Assembly: GCF_000165425.1 (NCBI RefSeq)
Contig: NW_001799008.1
Location: 1-64,000 of the forward strand
Length of the DNA: 64,000 nt
Reading direction: 5' to 3'
DNA from: Paramecium tetraurelia
Taxonomy: Eukaryota > Ciliophora > Oligohymenophorea > Peniculida > Parameciidae
Shown piece after piece: positions 50,261-62,983 of this stretch (position 1 is its first letter; the number at the start of each line of letters is the position of its first letter). Position numbers and translations under genes: made by a program. The notes beneath the pieces are model-generated. The model ran no database searches. It was not told the DNA's origin and was given only the letters and a program-made list of their open reading frames with translations.

Positions 50261-51562
50261 TCAACCATCTATATAAAAGTATTATTTGATGTTATATATT
50301 AAGAGAGGTATGAATCCCACTGCATAAATAACTACTATGGCCACCAGCATTAATATAATTATTAATGGAGAGAATGCTATCAAAATCCCATTGTTAATAC
50401 TGTTCGTTCGATTTTTGACAAAATAAAAAACCCACTTAGATACCTATATAAACTAATGCAAGGCGATGTATATTCCTAGTACTATAACAAAGCCACAAGC
50501 CAGAAATGCAACTATAAACAAAATGGATAAGTAAAACATGAGAACAAAGAGCATCCTAAACGACAACTATTTAATAACTCGGTATAATAGATGAAAACAA
50601 TTTCTTTCTCTTTTTTTACAAGGAATGCATGTCAATGTTTCTGAGTTTGGAATGGATTCAAACAATTCCAAAGGTCCTTTGCAATCCAAACAAAATAAAT
50701 GATTGCACACAAAACATTGTTACCAATTTGCTTTGTAATCTCTGCAAGGTTCTGAACTTACAGAGCATTTGTTTGGTTCTGACAGAGAATGACAATAAGG
50801 ACACTATATAATTTGTTATTCCTTGATGTACTTTAAAAACAACTTATCAAAATCACATGCTCCAATATGCTTAGTCCAACAAATGGCACAAAATGTTTGC
50901 TTACACATTTCGCATTGATTTTGATTACTATCTGAAATGATATTCAATTGCTATAAATTGTTGTAAGGTTACAAATTAAATTTTGCTTTGCATCTCTTTT
51001 AGTAGCAAAATTAATTGTATTAAAATTTATTCCACGTTTTAATGTCATTGTATTATAAATACTAAAATATCAGATAGTCATTTATTTCGTATGAACAACC
51101 CAAATAAGGACACATCAGTTTTCTACGATTATCATTGTTTATGGTTATATAAAAACTTAAACACGAATCACAACAATAATGATTACATAGGTTTAATTTT
51201 ATTAATATAGAATTTGCAGATGTACAAATAATACAATCTCCATAATCTAAGTTGTAAAATTTCCCTTATTTTTCGACAATAATTTCAATCTCATTGCTGA
51301 ATTTACAATCCTTAAACTTGCCTGCACTCTCTTTGTTAATTGTTTAAAAAGCATGAATGATATCCCAACAAATCTAGCAAATGCTTAGTTCTCGTTCGAT
51401 AGTAGAGTAATTCAAAAGATGAGCATTTTATTCAAAGCACAAATTACAAAATTCATTTGAATTAGTATTATCCTGTTTTTCTGGTTTGAATTATAGGGAT
51501 AGCTCAGTTTCATTTTATTTATTGTCATCATTTTCAATATTAATAAGAATAGCTTAATCCAT
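50261..51562 (-). CDS. RBR-type E3 ubiquitin ligase with C-terminal membrane helices
   Basis: 433 residues in a single exon. RBR ligases pass ubiquitin from E2 to a Cys in RING2 and then to substrate. RING1 begins CIICTSANS with NLCNHYCCDSCLSFYI and MCPYLGC; the IBR ends CEMCKQTFCAICWTKH; RING2 is IQCPYCHSLSEPNKCSV then WQQCFVCNHLFCLDCKG. The Cys of NKCSV is in the position of the catalytic Cys, but the usual GCxHM is not conserved, so activity is uncertain. Two or three C-terminal hydrophobic helices (MLFVLMFYLSILFIVAFL; GFVIVLGIYIALH; LIIILMLVAIVVIYAVGFI) resemble RNF19/RNF144-type anchors. An extra N-terminal CNLC...CQIC pair precedes RING1. Confidence 0.87.
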
Positions 51563-51683
51563 GAAATTGATTTATAATTTTTAGAATACTTATAAATGTT
51601 TAAATTAAATTGTTTTGACAAATACTTTTAATATTATTTAAGGTCTGAAATACTATAATGCATATTTGTATTATAATAGATTC

Positions 51684-53999
51684 TCATTTCTTGAATCCAC
51701 TTTGGGGTCTTCTAGCGTTTTTCTTGATTGCCGATTACAAGCGAACTTTATTGGGATTAGATGGAGGATTCAATATGGCTTCCTTGTTGATTATCGAAGG
51801 ATCTTCAATGTAGACATTGGCTTGCTTTTCATTTTAAATCATTTGTTGTTCTTCCTAATATAATTTCTAATAGAATGTTACTTCATCTTCATTCAAAGCC
51901 ACATTCAATACTTCCTATATCTTTTATGAAGGTTCATGAGAAAAATCCTCAGTCATTCTTTGGGGTAGATCTAAATCAGTTTGCAAGATGTTTTCTGGTC
52001 TAAATCTCGGGTTAGTATCTCCGAAATTGATTGCCATTTTAGAAAAATTGCAAATGGGTCTTTTGAAGAAAAATGCAGATGCAGGCTTTTTCAATGGATT
52101 CGCTTCAAACTCCTTAATAACCCAATCATCTTGCTCTTCTGAGAATTCTAATTTCTCCTTTAATCTCTTTTCTAAATGAATAACATTATTTGAATACCTT
52201 CATCTTCTGGAATGAAATGTTCAATTATAAGATTCATTAGATTTAACTATCTCAGAGATTCTCTATTATCTTCTATTAATTCTTCCTTCTACCTCTATCT
52301 AAATTAAGTCTACTCCTAAGCTTGACTTTTTAATTCCTTAATTTTTTAGATTAGATTATTTAACTTTTATGTTTTGGCTTCAATTTCTTCTTTGGTTGAA
52401 TTATACTTCTATTCTTATTCCATTTACATGGCTTCTTTTTTTGCCAATTCCTCAGCTTGTCTTCTGGCTTATTATGATCTCTCCTCCAACTCCATTCTTG
52501 CTTTTAATAGATCCTTTTCTTTTTATCTAGTTTCCTCTTTCATTTTATCTCCATGCAACAATTACTCCTGAAGTTCTTAAAGTTTCTTTTGCATGTTCTC
52601 TTGTTCTTTTTTGAGATTGTGCTCCAACTTCTATTTCTCCTTTAATTTCAATTACAATTGTTTTTTTTCTTCTTCCTACAACGTACTTTGTCTTCTCTAT
52701 TGCATAATCTATTATTCTAAGTCAGCCTTCTCCTTTTAAGCCTTCTTTTACAATTCTGTAAGTTCTTCATCATCCTCCACTTCAATAACTTGTTCCTTGA
52801 TTTTTTAGATTTATCCATTTGGCCCAATAACTCCTCCAGCCTTCCTAGCTAATTCATCCTTTAATTTATTAATTTGTTCTTAAAATTCTCTAATCATGGC
52901 ATCTTTTGGATCTTCATTGATCTTTGGATTGTTTTGAATTTTCTTAGCTCTGCTGGCATATCTGAGAGTGGACATGGTTTCATCAAAATTATAATCAGCT
53001 GGACCAATATTTGCAACCATGACGGTCTTAGTGTTACCTCCCAAGGAATCCTATAAGAGACGAGTCAATTTGGAATCTCTGTATGGGATATGTTGACTTT
53101 TTCCATCAACCAATGATGTGATAACATTACCAAGTGTTGTTAAACTCAAGTTGATATTAATGGCTTCTTCAAATCTGACACCAACTGCTTGTGTCTTTGA
53201 TTGTCTTTCACTACCTGCTAAATCAACAAGGTTTAATTTTCCAGATTTAATGTGTTGTTATTAGTCTGCTCCAAATTCACTTGATTCAATGGTGAGTGTG
53301 AATATTGAATGAGACCTAGAGGATTCTTAATTCATTTTAGTCTCTCCCACTTTCCTATTGGCTCTACCAGCCTTTAGCCATTCATTTAGTTCAGCCACAG
53401 ATTTTACAACTATTTTAGAGAGATCCTTAACAAATACTCCTTGTTCTGGTTTTTCTCTTAATTCTAACTTGGTGAGATGGTTTGGACTCAACAAATCCCT
53501 GACTTCCTCATTATAGAGTTCTAAATAGGAACATCTAACTAAGAATTGTATATTAGGTGTCCCTTCAATAACTTTGATGATGTGATCGAAGGTTCTGGGA
53601 GTGATACCTCTTTCATGGGGAGGATCGTTCTTGCCTTCCATGGTATGAGTTTTGCCAGTACCTGTTTATCCATAGGCAAAGACAGTACCATTGTAACTAT
53701 AATAGTTGTACATTTTTGATTTACCCATCCATGACACTTTCAACTATGGGCAAGGCTGTGTTGTGATAGACTTGTTCTTGTTGTGAATTCATATCAAAAA
53801 CTTCATCAAAAACAAATGATCTTTGTGCTTCATTGCCATCTCCTTTTATATTTTAAATAATGATTTCTTTTCTGGTTGTGTCTACTTCTACTATTCTCCT
53901 TCTGCCATCTTCTACCTCAAAATAACTGATTCAATTTACTTCTTTGCTTGATAATGGTCTAGCTCTCACAACCACCTTTACACACTCCTTTCTTTTCAT
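51684..53999 (-). CDS. Kinesin-II (KIF3-like) motor subunit
   Basis: 745 residues, introns 53916-53939 (acceptor GAG), 53697-53724 and 52172-52197. Plus-end motor that drives anterograde intraflagellar transport with a partner motor subunit and KAP. Motor domain at the N-terminus: [30 protein letters not shown] (P-loop), [25 protein letters not shown] (switch I), LVDLAGSER (switch II), [17 protein letters not shown] neck, then a coiled-coil stalk of about 230 residues, then the KIF3-type segment [12 protein letters not shown] and a globular tail that is longer than usual and ends basic. Family KIF3A versus KIF3B cannot be fixed by eye. Confidence 0.94.
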
Positions 54000-54604
54000 T
54001 TTTATATATGAAATTAATGTTTAGAAATTACAATAATATTTCAAATGGCTGCATTCTTAATTATAAATAAATGCGTTAAGAGTGAGTGAATGAGTGAGAG
54101 AGAGAGGTAGGACAATGCGAGTTACTTCTTGGGTTCAGGAGGGCGATTATATATATATTAAAAACAGAGATTAAAATTTATTGCATTTTCAAATTGATTA
54201 GGACAGCTTTTAAAATCTTGATGCATTTTATAAAATTACAAACAAGTGTATTATGATAATGTTCGAAATTGGTTATTTCTAAAGACATCAAGAATCGAAA
54301 AATTGATTTGCTTTTATTACTGTTTCAATATTAATTCTGATTCGAAACGAGGGGGATGTGTCTGGTTTTGGGATGACATGAATCCTAGCTTCGTGCGGAA
54401 TCGATTGGATTAATAATTATGAGATTATTAGTGCGAATGATTTCGGGAAGGGAGGATTGGAAGTTCATCTCTTGAGAAATTAAGGTGTCGCGTTTTCATT
54501 GGTTGATTCTGAGGATATTGGGATATTTTTTTATTGAAATTTTAATTAAAACAAAAGTATTGGATCTCAAATTAAATAAGAAAAAATACATTAGCATAAA
54601 ACAA
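54000..54604. other. Divergent intergenic region
   Basis: About 600 bp between the divergent starts of kinesin-II and the HMG-box gene. AT-rich apart from a short GA-rich tract. No coding stretch or RNA gene seen; promoters of both genes should lie here. Confidence 0.5.
54081..54108 (+). repeat. Short GAGT/GA microsatellite
   Basis: GTGAGTGAATGAGTGAGAGA followed by further GA units, a simple-sequence tract about 80-110 bp upstream of the kinesin-II start. It is unusual in composition for this AT-rich window. Confidence 0.7.
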
Positions 54605-55028
54605 ATGACAGATAATACTAAAAAGGTATATATATAAATTAATAATTTGTTTAGGAAGCTCCACCAAAAAGACCCCAATGTGCATTCTTTATTTACAAAT
54701 AGGAGGTGTACTCATAAGTCAAAGATGCTCACCCCGGCAAGAAAATGACCGATATCACCAAGATCATCTCTGAATAGTACAAGCAACTACCAAAGGATAA
54801 AATTGATTAATACGAATAAAAGTACAAGGACAGCAAGGCTATATTTGAAAAAGAAAAGAAGTTCTCCTTTCTATATATATTTTTAATAGAATCTACGAAG
54901 ATAAATACGGAAAGATCAAGAATGAGAGAAAGAAGAAGAAGGAAGACGGCAAGGGATCCAAAAAAGTTCAAAAGAAGTAAAAGAAGTAGGATTCCGATGA
55001 AGATGAGAGTGGATCAGACGATGATTGA
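54605..55028 (+). CDS. HMG-box DNA-binding protein
   Basis: 121 residues, introns 54626-54654 and 54861-54889. Single HMG box: PPKRPQCAFFIYKQEVYSQV, HPGKKMTDITKIISEQYKQL, KDKIDQYEQKYKDSKAIFEK, the three-helix L-shape that bends DNA. The tail is Lys-rich and then acidic (DSDEDESGSDDD), as in HMGB and NHP6-related chromatin proteins. Size and layout fit an abundant architectural chromatin protein. Confidence 0.92.
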
Positions 55029-55069
55029 GAATTCATATTTAATATAAATAATTATATTTTTTATTATTT

Positions 55070-56450
55070 ATGGGAGGATCTAAATCTAAATCTATAAAGA
55101 AACACGCAAATGTGGCATTCACAGATTATGAACTCGAAGTCTTCGAAGTCTACTTCGAATTATTGAAATGCCATGATTCTATGTGAATAAACTATCCTAA
55201 TTACATAGAAACGGATTTCTTACGTAGAAATCAATGCTCCCAGAATTCCCTGAGAATCCAGACTTCTCGGTTAATTTGTATAACTGGATGAGAGAAAGAT
55301 GCAAGAATTAATAAATCGATTACACCAATTTTGTCATCACATGTAACATTCTAATCCTATTTACTTAGTGGAACTCTTGCTTAAAGAATAACAAGAATAT
55401 TATCTAAGCGACTACAAATTCAGAGTCCTTGAGAAATTCGAGTTATTTGCCCTTATTAGTCTCGGGTGTCTCGAGAATCAGAAAGAATCAATCAATAGGT
55501 ATGTTATCCATGCTCTATTCTAGGTTTTCGGTGAGTTACTCACAAGGAAGTCTGGTTATTAAAGAACTATTGAATATGTATTATTACAATAAACAAATCA
55601 GGAACAGCCAAAGAAATGATCTAGCAGCAAGAAGTGTTGCTAATTCTATTTTTGAGTAAAAATCTACTCTCCCTTTCAACCAATTTATTGGTAAAGCAAA
55701 ATAACAATTGATTTACGCAAATAATTTGTGCAAACAATATTTTACTAAGAAATTCATTAATCCTCATTTGAAATATGGAATTCCAAAATTAACATCCTCC
55801 AGTTTCATCTTGAATGACCAATTTCTTGCCTTATTACAAATGAGCTCTCCTGACTTTAATAGGATTACTGAATTGGATCGTAAATTCAAATCCTCAGTTA
55901 CAAAAGATGATTTGGAATAAATTACTGAAATCATTATGTATTCGGATTAGCCTTTGCTATTTTTGTTTAGGAATCGAGAAGATGAATCATAAAATGACTC
56001 ATTTTAATAATAAATATTTGGAGCATATATTAGCATTGATGAAACTATTGAAACTCATTTCATCAGGAAGAGGCTGAAGGATCCAATGGGTAAGTATTTC
56101 TCATATAGATAGGGATCTTGTACAACCCTAAAGATTAAATATCACTTTATTTTGGAGATGAAAAGAGTTTTTTATTCTCTTTTTTACCTAAATATCAGTT
56201 ATTTATGAGTACATTTGATATCAACTCTAAGCAGTGCTTTGCTTATATAAACAATAGAGCGTTCAATCTTTAAACGTAATAACCATATGGACTTGGGTTC
56301 GGTGGGGATGGAAAAGGTAATTTTAGAATTTGGATTGATGAAAAAATTCAAGGAAATGCAACGAATAGAATTAATAATTAATGTGATTAAACTTATGAAA
56401 TGGGATATTTATTAGAACCACATGTAGAATTTCTTAATGTAATTCAATGA
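55070..56450 (+). CDS. TLDc-domain protein with N-myristoylation signal
   Basis: 426 residues from five exons; introns 55183-55208, 55343-55368, 55499-55523 and 56090-56112. Starts MGGSKSKSIKKHAN, a myristoylation plus basic patch signal. The N-terminal half is helical and resembles the region before TLDc in TLDC1/TBC1D24-type proteins, with weak EF-hand-like character. The C-terminal TLDc domain has SLYFGDEKSFLFSFLPK, YGLGFGGDGKGNFRIWIDE and CDQTYEMGYLLEP ending FLNVIQ. TLDc proteins bind and modulate the vacuolar H+-ATPase and oxidative stress responses; that role is inferred from the family. Confidence 0.9.
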
Positions 56451-56659
56451 TTCTATCTCTAGTTGTCATAAATTGAAATTTGGGGAGTCAATCATGAAAG
56501 AAAATAATAGAAAAAATGAATCTATATCATCTATTTTATTAAAAATATTTAGATCATAAATATGTTTATTATTGTAATATTTCTTAGTATAAAAATATAA
56601 TAGAATATAATTAAATAAATTAATTTAAACTAAAATAAAGAAGAATTTTAATAAGAAAA

Positions 56660-57689
56660 ATGGATTAAAACTAATTGAATTTGGATAATGGAAGGGTACC
56701 AAATAACTTTCTTGAAAAGATTTAATAAGATTACTTTAGAGGAAGGAAATAATACAATAGATGGGAAAAATTCTTTAACGATTATTTGTAACAAAATCAT
56801 TATGATGAAAACAACAAAGATTAAGACTAATCTAAAGTAATTTTATTCCAAAACTAAAAACTTCTTACCAACATTATATAAAGTAATTAGGTTGTAAAAC
56901 GTTTTTCTTCTAACAAAAATTATTGTATGATTTTATTTATGAGGGCTTAGATTATTTAATGGGTTAGCTTTAATATATTATATATAATGATGGTTCTTAA
57001 AACAAATAATTCAAAATTTGTGATATCCCCAACGAATTTTTTTAAGAGTTTCATTTTTAGGTCAGCTTGCCTTGCATTTTACATGATAGCCATTTGACAA
57101 AAATAGAAGAACAATTCAAAAATAACACACTTTTTAATAACTTAAAAAGGAAGGTGTAGTAAGCAAATCAGAAGTATATCCGACTTAAAGATATATCATA
57201 ATATAATTTATTTTCATATGTAAATAATTTTTAGTTTTTTAGGTAACTAATACTAATAAGGTCACATTAACTGATTGTAATAAATTTGCAATAGAAAAAA
57301 TAGATGAACGCTTACTATATTATTTTTCTATAACAATTCAGGAGTAATATTTTATCTATTCAAGTAAAGAAGCTAAGATTATGATTGAAGATTTCATAAT
57401 TAGTGTTATTGTTCTACCAAACAATAAAAGGTTTTAGATTCTAAATAATGATACTGATGAATCGTTATATAATAAAGAGTATAAAAAGTAAATTCCAATT
57501 TACACGGCTATTTGGGAGTAATTAAAATATGAGAATGAAAAATGGACATTGAATTTGAGTAAAGAAGAGTGTACATTTTATAAGAAAGTTGATCAATATC
57601 CTGAATCCTTTTATTTGAATGAAGATTAGACATTAATTGTTAGATGCAGATATGCCAATGTTAGAGTAAGTTAGATTGGAAATTAGTGA
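56660..57689 (+). CDS. Hypothetical protein
   Basis: 324 residues from three exons; introns 56788-56819 (32 nt, AAG acceptor) and 57220-57242. Mixed alpha/beta, with DYLMGQLQYIIYNDGSQNKQ, NNTLFNNLKRKVQQANQKYI and WTLNLSKEECTFYKKVDQYP. No domain recognised. The stop lies only 37 nt before the ATG of the DUF726 gene, so these could be parts of one gene if an intron is missed, but both ends look natural. The gap before it, 56451-56659, is AT-rich with nothing visible. Confidence 0.6.
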
Positions 57690-57726
57690 TTAAAAAATAA
57701 AAATTATAATATATTTTACACATTAT

Positions 57727-60130
57727 ATGAATCCATACTTTGAAATTGCATCACTATTCTTGCCTGCTAAATTCAACAAGTACATCTCAATAACAAAGTC
57801 AGCATATGAAATTTATAACATTGCTGCTTCTAAATTCAGACCTGAATTTGCATCGGTGAAGAATGCTGAAAATTATTAAACGAATGATCCTATATTATAC
57901 TCTCAGTTATTTTAGGGGTCATTTAATCTAGAAACTATTAAAAGAAAGTCAATATCATTAATTCACACCTGTTTAAAGGATATTTAAGATTTCTTGTCTA
58001 ATTATCATTTCAATTAATAATTAAGCATAATTAAGATATGCAAGGAATTCTATTCTGAAACTGTTGAATGTTGCATCATAAACTTAAAAATGATTTCAAA
58101 AGACCCAGCTAATTACCTATAAAATGAAGACAGAAAATAATTCAATGAAGAACAATTGAATTAATCTATTGATGAACTCTCATTGCTATTTATTGAGTAC
58201 ATTAAGGGTTAATTCCATTAGGAAAGCATTATTGAAGAGTTTTGTGAGAACTTTCAGGAGATTTCCACATCAGTCTATGAATCCATAATATAAGCTGCAA
58301 AAAAACAAAACAAAGAGATTTATAATAAGTTAATCAATTCAATAAAATAATTTTACAAAAATGAATTAAATAATTTAATATTAGATGAAACTTGTACAAT
58401 AATAAAAGAAAACAAAATACCTTTATTTTAAGTTAGGAATCTAATATGTAACTTTTTTGTACAAAACCATAAATATTTACATGATGAATTACAAAATTTC
58501 TATAATTTTTAATTGTCCAATGTTGTAATATCAAGGTATGCATCAAAAATAATTGATCATTAACTATTCAAAGTGAGATCATCTCTTCAAATCTTCTTGA
58601 GACATGAGAAGGTATATGAGGAATTGTAATTGAAATCTTGGTAGCTATTCTCTTAATATTTTTAGAAAAAGGAGTTCCTTTTAATTAAGGAGAAAGAATT
58701 TGCTTCTTAATTATTTTACCTATTGTTGTAAGTTGATTTGGAATAATAGGAAATCTTGAACATTTTGGCTCTACTATCTTAATATACTGAAATTACAAAA
58801 ATAGATTGTTCGTAAGATGTAAAATAAACTTTAATTAAATTAAGAAATATATACAGGAACGAAATAGAATAGGCTAATCAATTTTGGAAAAATTCGATAA
58901 CTGAATAGTAAAATCTATAGTTAATTTTTGATTTATTCATTCTCTTAAATGGTACTCATTTTGTGAATGATTAATTATTGATTTCTTAATATCAGGCAGC
59001 CAAAAAAATTATTTTGATGAATATAATCAATTTAATGAAAGAAGCATGTTATGGGTATTTTAACTGTCGCTTAATTAATAATTTCGAGAGCACAGTCGGA
59101 GATATTATTAATTAAATAAGTAAGTAACTTGAAAAGTAGAAATAAGAAATTAAGATATAGGTAGAAATTTAAGATCAACACTTTCCCATTTAACTTTATG
59201 ACAAATTAGATCAATCATAATAATTTAGTTAGGAAGCATTTTATAAAAGAAATGAGATATATCATTTGACAAATGCTTCGTAAATGGAGAATTAGATAAA
59301 CCAAATAAAGATATTATTGAGTTAGATATAAAAAGATTATTTAGCAAGTATCAACATCCCAGAGAGAATGTATTTTGAAAAACGAACTCCTGAGTTGGTG
59401 CAATCATCTGTAATCACTCTATTCATTTCAGGGTTTACAGATATAGAGGCATAGAACAGTATATTAGAAGGATTAAGAGATTACAATCTTATAGTTTTGA
59501 ATTGGAATAATCCAAAAGAAGAAAATACTGTAAAAGAGAAACTAGTAGAGGCTGTTAAGTAAATTATCTTAAAATCTCCATTGGAAGCAGTTGTAAATGG
59601 ATTTAAGGCTTTGACAAGCGCCCCGTTTGAATAAACTTAGGAAGAAGCAAAACGTGTTGGGAGATACTTGGCTCATCTATTAATTAGTAAAAAGATATTT
59701 GGAGATTATTAAATTAACATTATTGCTCATTCAGTAGGTTCAACAGTGATGTATGAAATGATGAAAGAACTTGATAATCTATCTAATACTTCACATGCTA
59801 TTAATGAAATATTGATATTAGGGGGAATAGTGGACACTAGAAAACTTCAAAAACGGAGATGGAATTGTGTTTAAGGTAGGATATGCAATGTGTATAGTAA
59901 AAATGACATGGTAATTAAATTGATGTACAAATCATTTAGATTATTAGATTAGTTTTGTGGTAAGTTTTTAGAATTATCTAGGATTAAATGAGGTGAAAAA
60001 AGGGTACAGAAGAATAGAGAATTATAATTTGAGTAATTTGATTCAGAAGCATAATGATTATGGAGCTAACATATAGAAAATTTTAGTTCAAACAGATTTT
60101 CAATAATATCTAAGATTTTTGTATGAATGA
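57727..60130 (+). CDS. DUF726/TMCO4-like alpha/beta hydrolase
   Basis: 793 residues, one 22-nt intron at 59960-59981. The first about 550 residues are helical and Gln-rich with no known domain. The C-terminal part is an alpha/beta hydrolase of the DUF726 (TMCO4) type: SSVITLFISGFTDIEAQNSI, YNLIVLNWNNPKEEN, EEAKRVGRYLAHLL, then the nucleophile elbow INIIAHSVGSTVMYEMM (Ser in H-S-V-G), ILILGGIVD, and NVYSKNDMVIKLMY carrying the acidic/His-proximal segment. Possible lipase or esterase; substrate unknown. Unlike TMCO4, I see no strong transmembrane pair upstream of the hydrolase domain. Confidence 0.8.
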
Positions 60131-60211
60131 TTATTTAGTTATCATATTCAAATTTATTGAAGAAACAATTTTTTTTTGAGTTTATCAATATATTAAAAAC
60201 TTTATATTAAA

Positions 60212-61770
60212 TCAAACTTAGAAGGATTTTAAGTCGTCTGCAACTGTTAATTCAAATCCTGTATTAGCTCTAACCCACTCTAGTGTAGTGTCACTTGAAA
60301 TTTCAGTCAATACTAATTGTCCATCTCTTTTAACAAAGACAGCCTTGTCGGTAATAACTTAGCTGACTTTATTCATTCCTGTGGCTGGGTATTGTAAGTC
60401 TTTAACAAATTTGACTTCTCCTTTGGCAGTGTGTTCCATCACAACAAGTACTTTGGATCCTGAGGCAACTAAATCCATGGCTCCTCCCATTCCCTTAACC
60501 ATTTTTCCAGGAATGACCCAATTAGCAATATCACCTTATTTAGTAATTTGCATAGCTCCCAAAACAGTCATATCCAAATGACCTCCTCTGATGATACCAA
60601 ATGATTCGCTGCTTTCAAAAGTAGTGGCTCCTGGATTGAGAGTGCATGATTCTTTTCCTGCATTTTAGAGATCTCCCAATTCTTGTCCCAATTTAGGATA
60701 GGATCCTACTCCGATAGCTCCGATTTCTGTATGGAAGTGAATGGTCATGCTTTTATCAAGGAAAGCAGGAATGAGAGTTGGAATTCCAATACCTAAGTTA
60801 ACATACATTCCATCTTTGAATTCTTGGGCTGCTCTTTTAGCAATTCTATTTCTAGTCTAATTCAATTTTCCTTGTGGTTTGATATCTAAACAATATAATC
60901 AATATCATACCCTTATGTTTGTCATACACACTCTAGTCATACACAAGTCTTTCAACTGTCTTTAAGTAATTATTTCCTTGATAGAGGTAATCAACATAAA
61001 TTCCATTGACATGGGCCTCATCGAAACCAAAGCTACCAACAGGCACTATTGTGTCGACCTCAGCAATAACCACCTTAGCTGCTTTAACCATATCTTGATT
61101 AAAGTTTCTGGCTGTCCCAACAAACTTGAGATTACCATTCGTATCAGCCATGTTTGCTTTGATAATTGCGTAGTCTCCCCAGATTGAGTCTTCTCTAATA
61201 TATTTCTTTCCATTAAAGTATTCAACCTAAGTATAATGAAATTTTCATACAGGTTTTGGTTTAGATTCTATTTCTACACGATCACCTCCTTTGTGGTATT
61301 TGATTGGAATTCCTCCCTTTTCAACAACTGTGTCTGTACCAGTATGAGTGTAAAATGCAGGGATACCAGCGCCTGCTGCTCTTAGCTTCTCTGCCAAAGT
61401 GCCTTGAGGGACTAATTCCAATTCCAAGGTACCATCAAAGTATTACCTATTGTTAGCATATTATATATTACCTGGCAAGGTTGTGATTCTCTCCTGCATA
61501 TGATGCAACCACTCTTTTCAATTATCCATTGTTCAAAAGTAATCCCAATCCCAAGTCAGTTGTTCCACAATTGTTACTAACTACAGTCAGATTTTTTGTT
61601 CCAGCCTCCTTTAAGGCATTGATGCTGCATTCAGGTATACCGCACAATCCGAATCCACCAACAAGCACAGTAGATCCAGCTGGAATCTGTTTGATGACAT
61701 TCAAGTCCTTTATGATGCGCACATAGTATCTGCCTATGTGTGTAAGAGAGGATATTGGCTTTACGTACAT
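60212..61770 (-). CDS. OXCT1: Succinyl-CoA:3-ketoacid CoA transferase (SCOT)
   Basis: 494 residues, four exons; introns 61447-61471, 61227-61250 and 60886-60910. Mitochondrial enzyme that moves CoA from succinyl-CoA to acetoacetate in ketone-body use. Alpha part: [39 protein letters not shown]; beta part: [29 protein letters not shown], the active-site loop [12 protein letters not shown] (Glu nucleophile position), [35 protein letters not shown]. Both halves are fused as in animals. The loop differs from the usual ENGxLGxGP, lacking the Asn and with SYP in place of GPYP. The N-terminus [20 protein letters not shown] is basic and could be a short mitochondrial presequence. Confidence 0.94.
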
Positions 61771-62497
61771 GAATTTGAATTTTTATTATAATATATTCAA
61801 GATATTTTTGAGAGGATATGAATAATCATTATAATACGTAATATATTTATGGCATAATATCTTTTTATAATATATATAATAATTATTATAAAAATTATAA
61901 TAATTATTTTATTTTGTTAATTTTTGTCTAATATTAAAACTATTAATTTTACAATATATTGCTGAAACACATAAAATAACTTAGGGATTTACTCATAACC
62001 TCCTTAATTTGGTATTTATTATAAAAGCATTATAATATCAGTTCGAATTACCAATTTGATTTTATGAAAATATAAAGGACTTTACTAAAATGTCATTTAT
62101 ATGTTAAATCTTAGAATTCTAAATAGTATTACTATATGCTATATTGGTGTAATAAAAAAGGAGGATAAATGTATGTTCTTTAAAAAAATAAATATATTTT
62201 AGTATTAATTTAAATATCTTCTTGATTTCATTTGTTATAATTCTTCAATTTTCATCATATAACTAATCTTTACTATATTTTAATATCTCACTATTCAAAA
62301 TTAATTCTTCTAGTTGCCTATTCAAAATTCAGAATTTAAAGTATTTAATATGTCTAATTTTTATTAGATTTAACCATTCAAGTTAAAGGCACATAAATAG
62401 GAAAAATAAAAAAAAGAAAAATACAAGACATCAGTGTTGGGATTTGTAATAAAATTATTAAGTAATAAAAGAATAGTTAAAAAATTAATAAAAAAAT
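61771..62497. other. Intergenic region
   Basis: About 730 bp, very AT-rich, with stretches near 61850-61920 almost entirely A and T. It includes the SCOT promoter. No protein-coding or RNA gene seen. Confidence 0.5.
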
Positions 62498-62568
62498 TGC
62501 ACTGTACGAGACTCGAACTCGTGTCACAAGGATGGCAACCTTGTATACTACCCTTATACTAACAGTGC
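62498..62568 (-). tRNA. tRNA-Gly (GCC anticodon)
   Basis: On the minus strand: acceptor GCACTGT/ACAGTGC with discriminator A, anticodon stem CAAGG/CCTTG around loop TTGCCAT (anticodon GCC), T arm ACGAG-TTCGAGT-CTCGT. No intron. A run of T follows on the minus strand as terminator. Confidence 0.96.
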
Positions 62569-62983
62569 TTGATGCTGTTTCCAAGTCATCTAACTATAAA
62601 AATAGGATTGATCATTTAGCATAAGTGATTTTATGTTAAACACTATATAATATTACAATGCTAAAGCAAAAATACTTAGGTTAAAAAATTGTTACTTAAG
62701 ACAACTTCAGCCTTTATTTAATTTAGACAGATGATTGATATTTGATGAACTATGTAAATTTAAATGAAATCGCAATTGATTTCCTCAAAACAGATTAAAA
62801 AGATTATAAATAGAAAAATGAAATACCAATCCTCTACCCTCCTAGTCTGATCAATGCTTGAGTGAAGCAATCGATGATAAAGATTTACACAATTGAGTAT
62901 ATTAGAGTGTGTATTCTTTGATAAAATAATTTAAAATTGAATTTGTTTGAGTATTATAAATATTTAAAAATTGATATCTTAAA
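62569..62983. other. Intergenic region
   Basis: About 415 bp AT-rich gap. I see no gene in it; the promoter of the Lys/Gln-rich gene should be in its right half. Confidence 0.45.

Noticed and set aside
51988-52571. Several plus-strand frames across the kinesin-II region
   Set aside because: They are reverse-strand shadows of the coiled-coil stalk and tail of kinesin-II; the minus frame has all motor motifs and joins at three introns.
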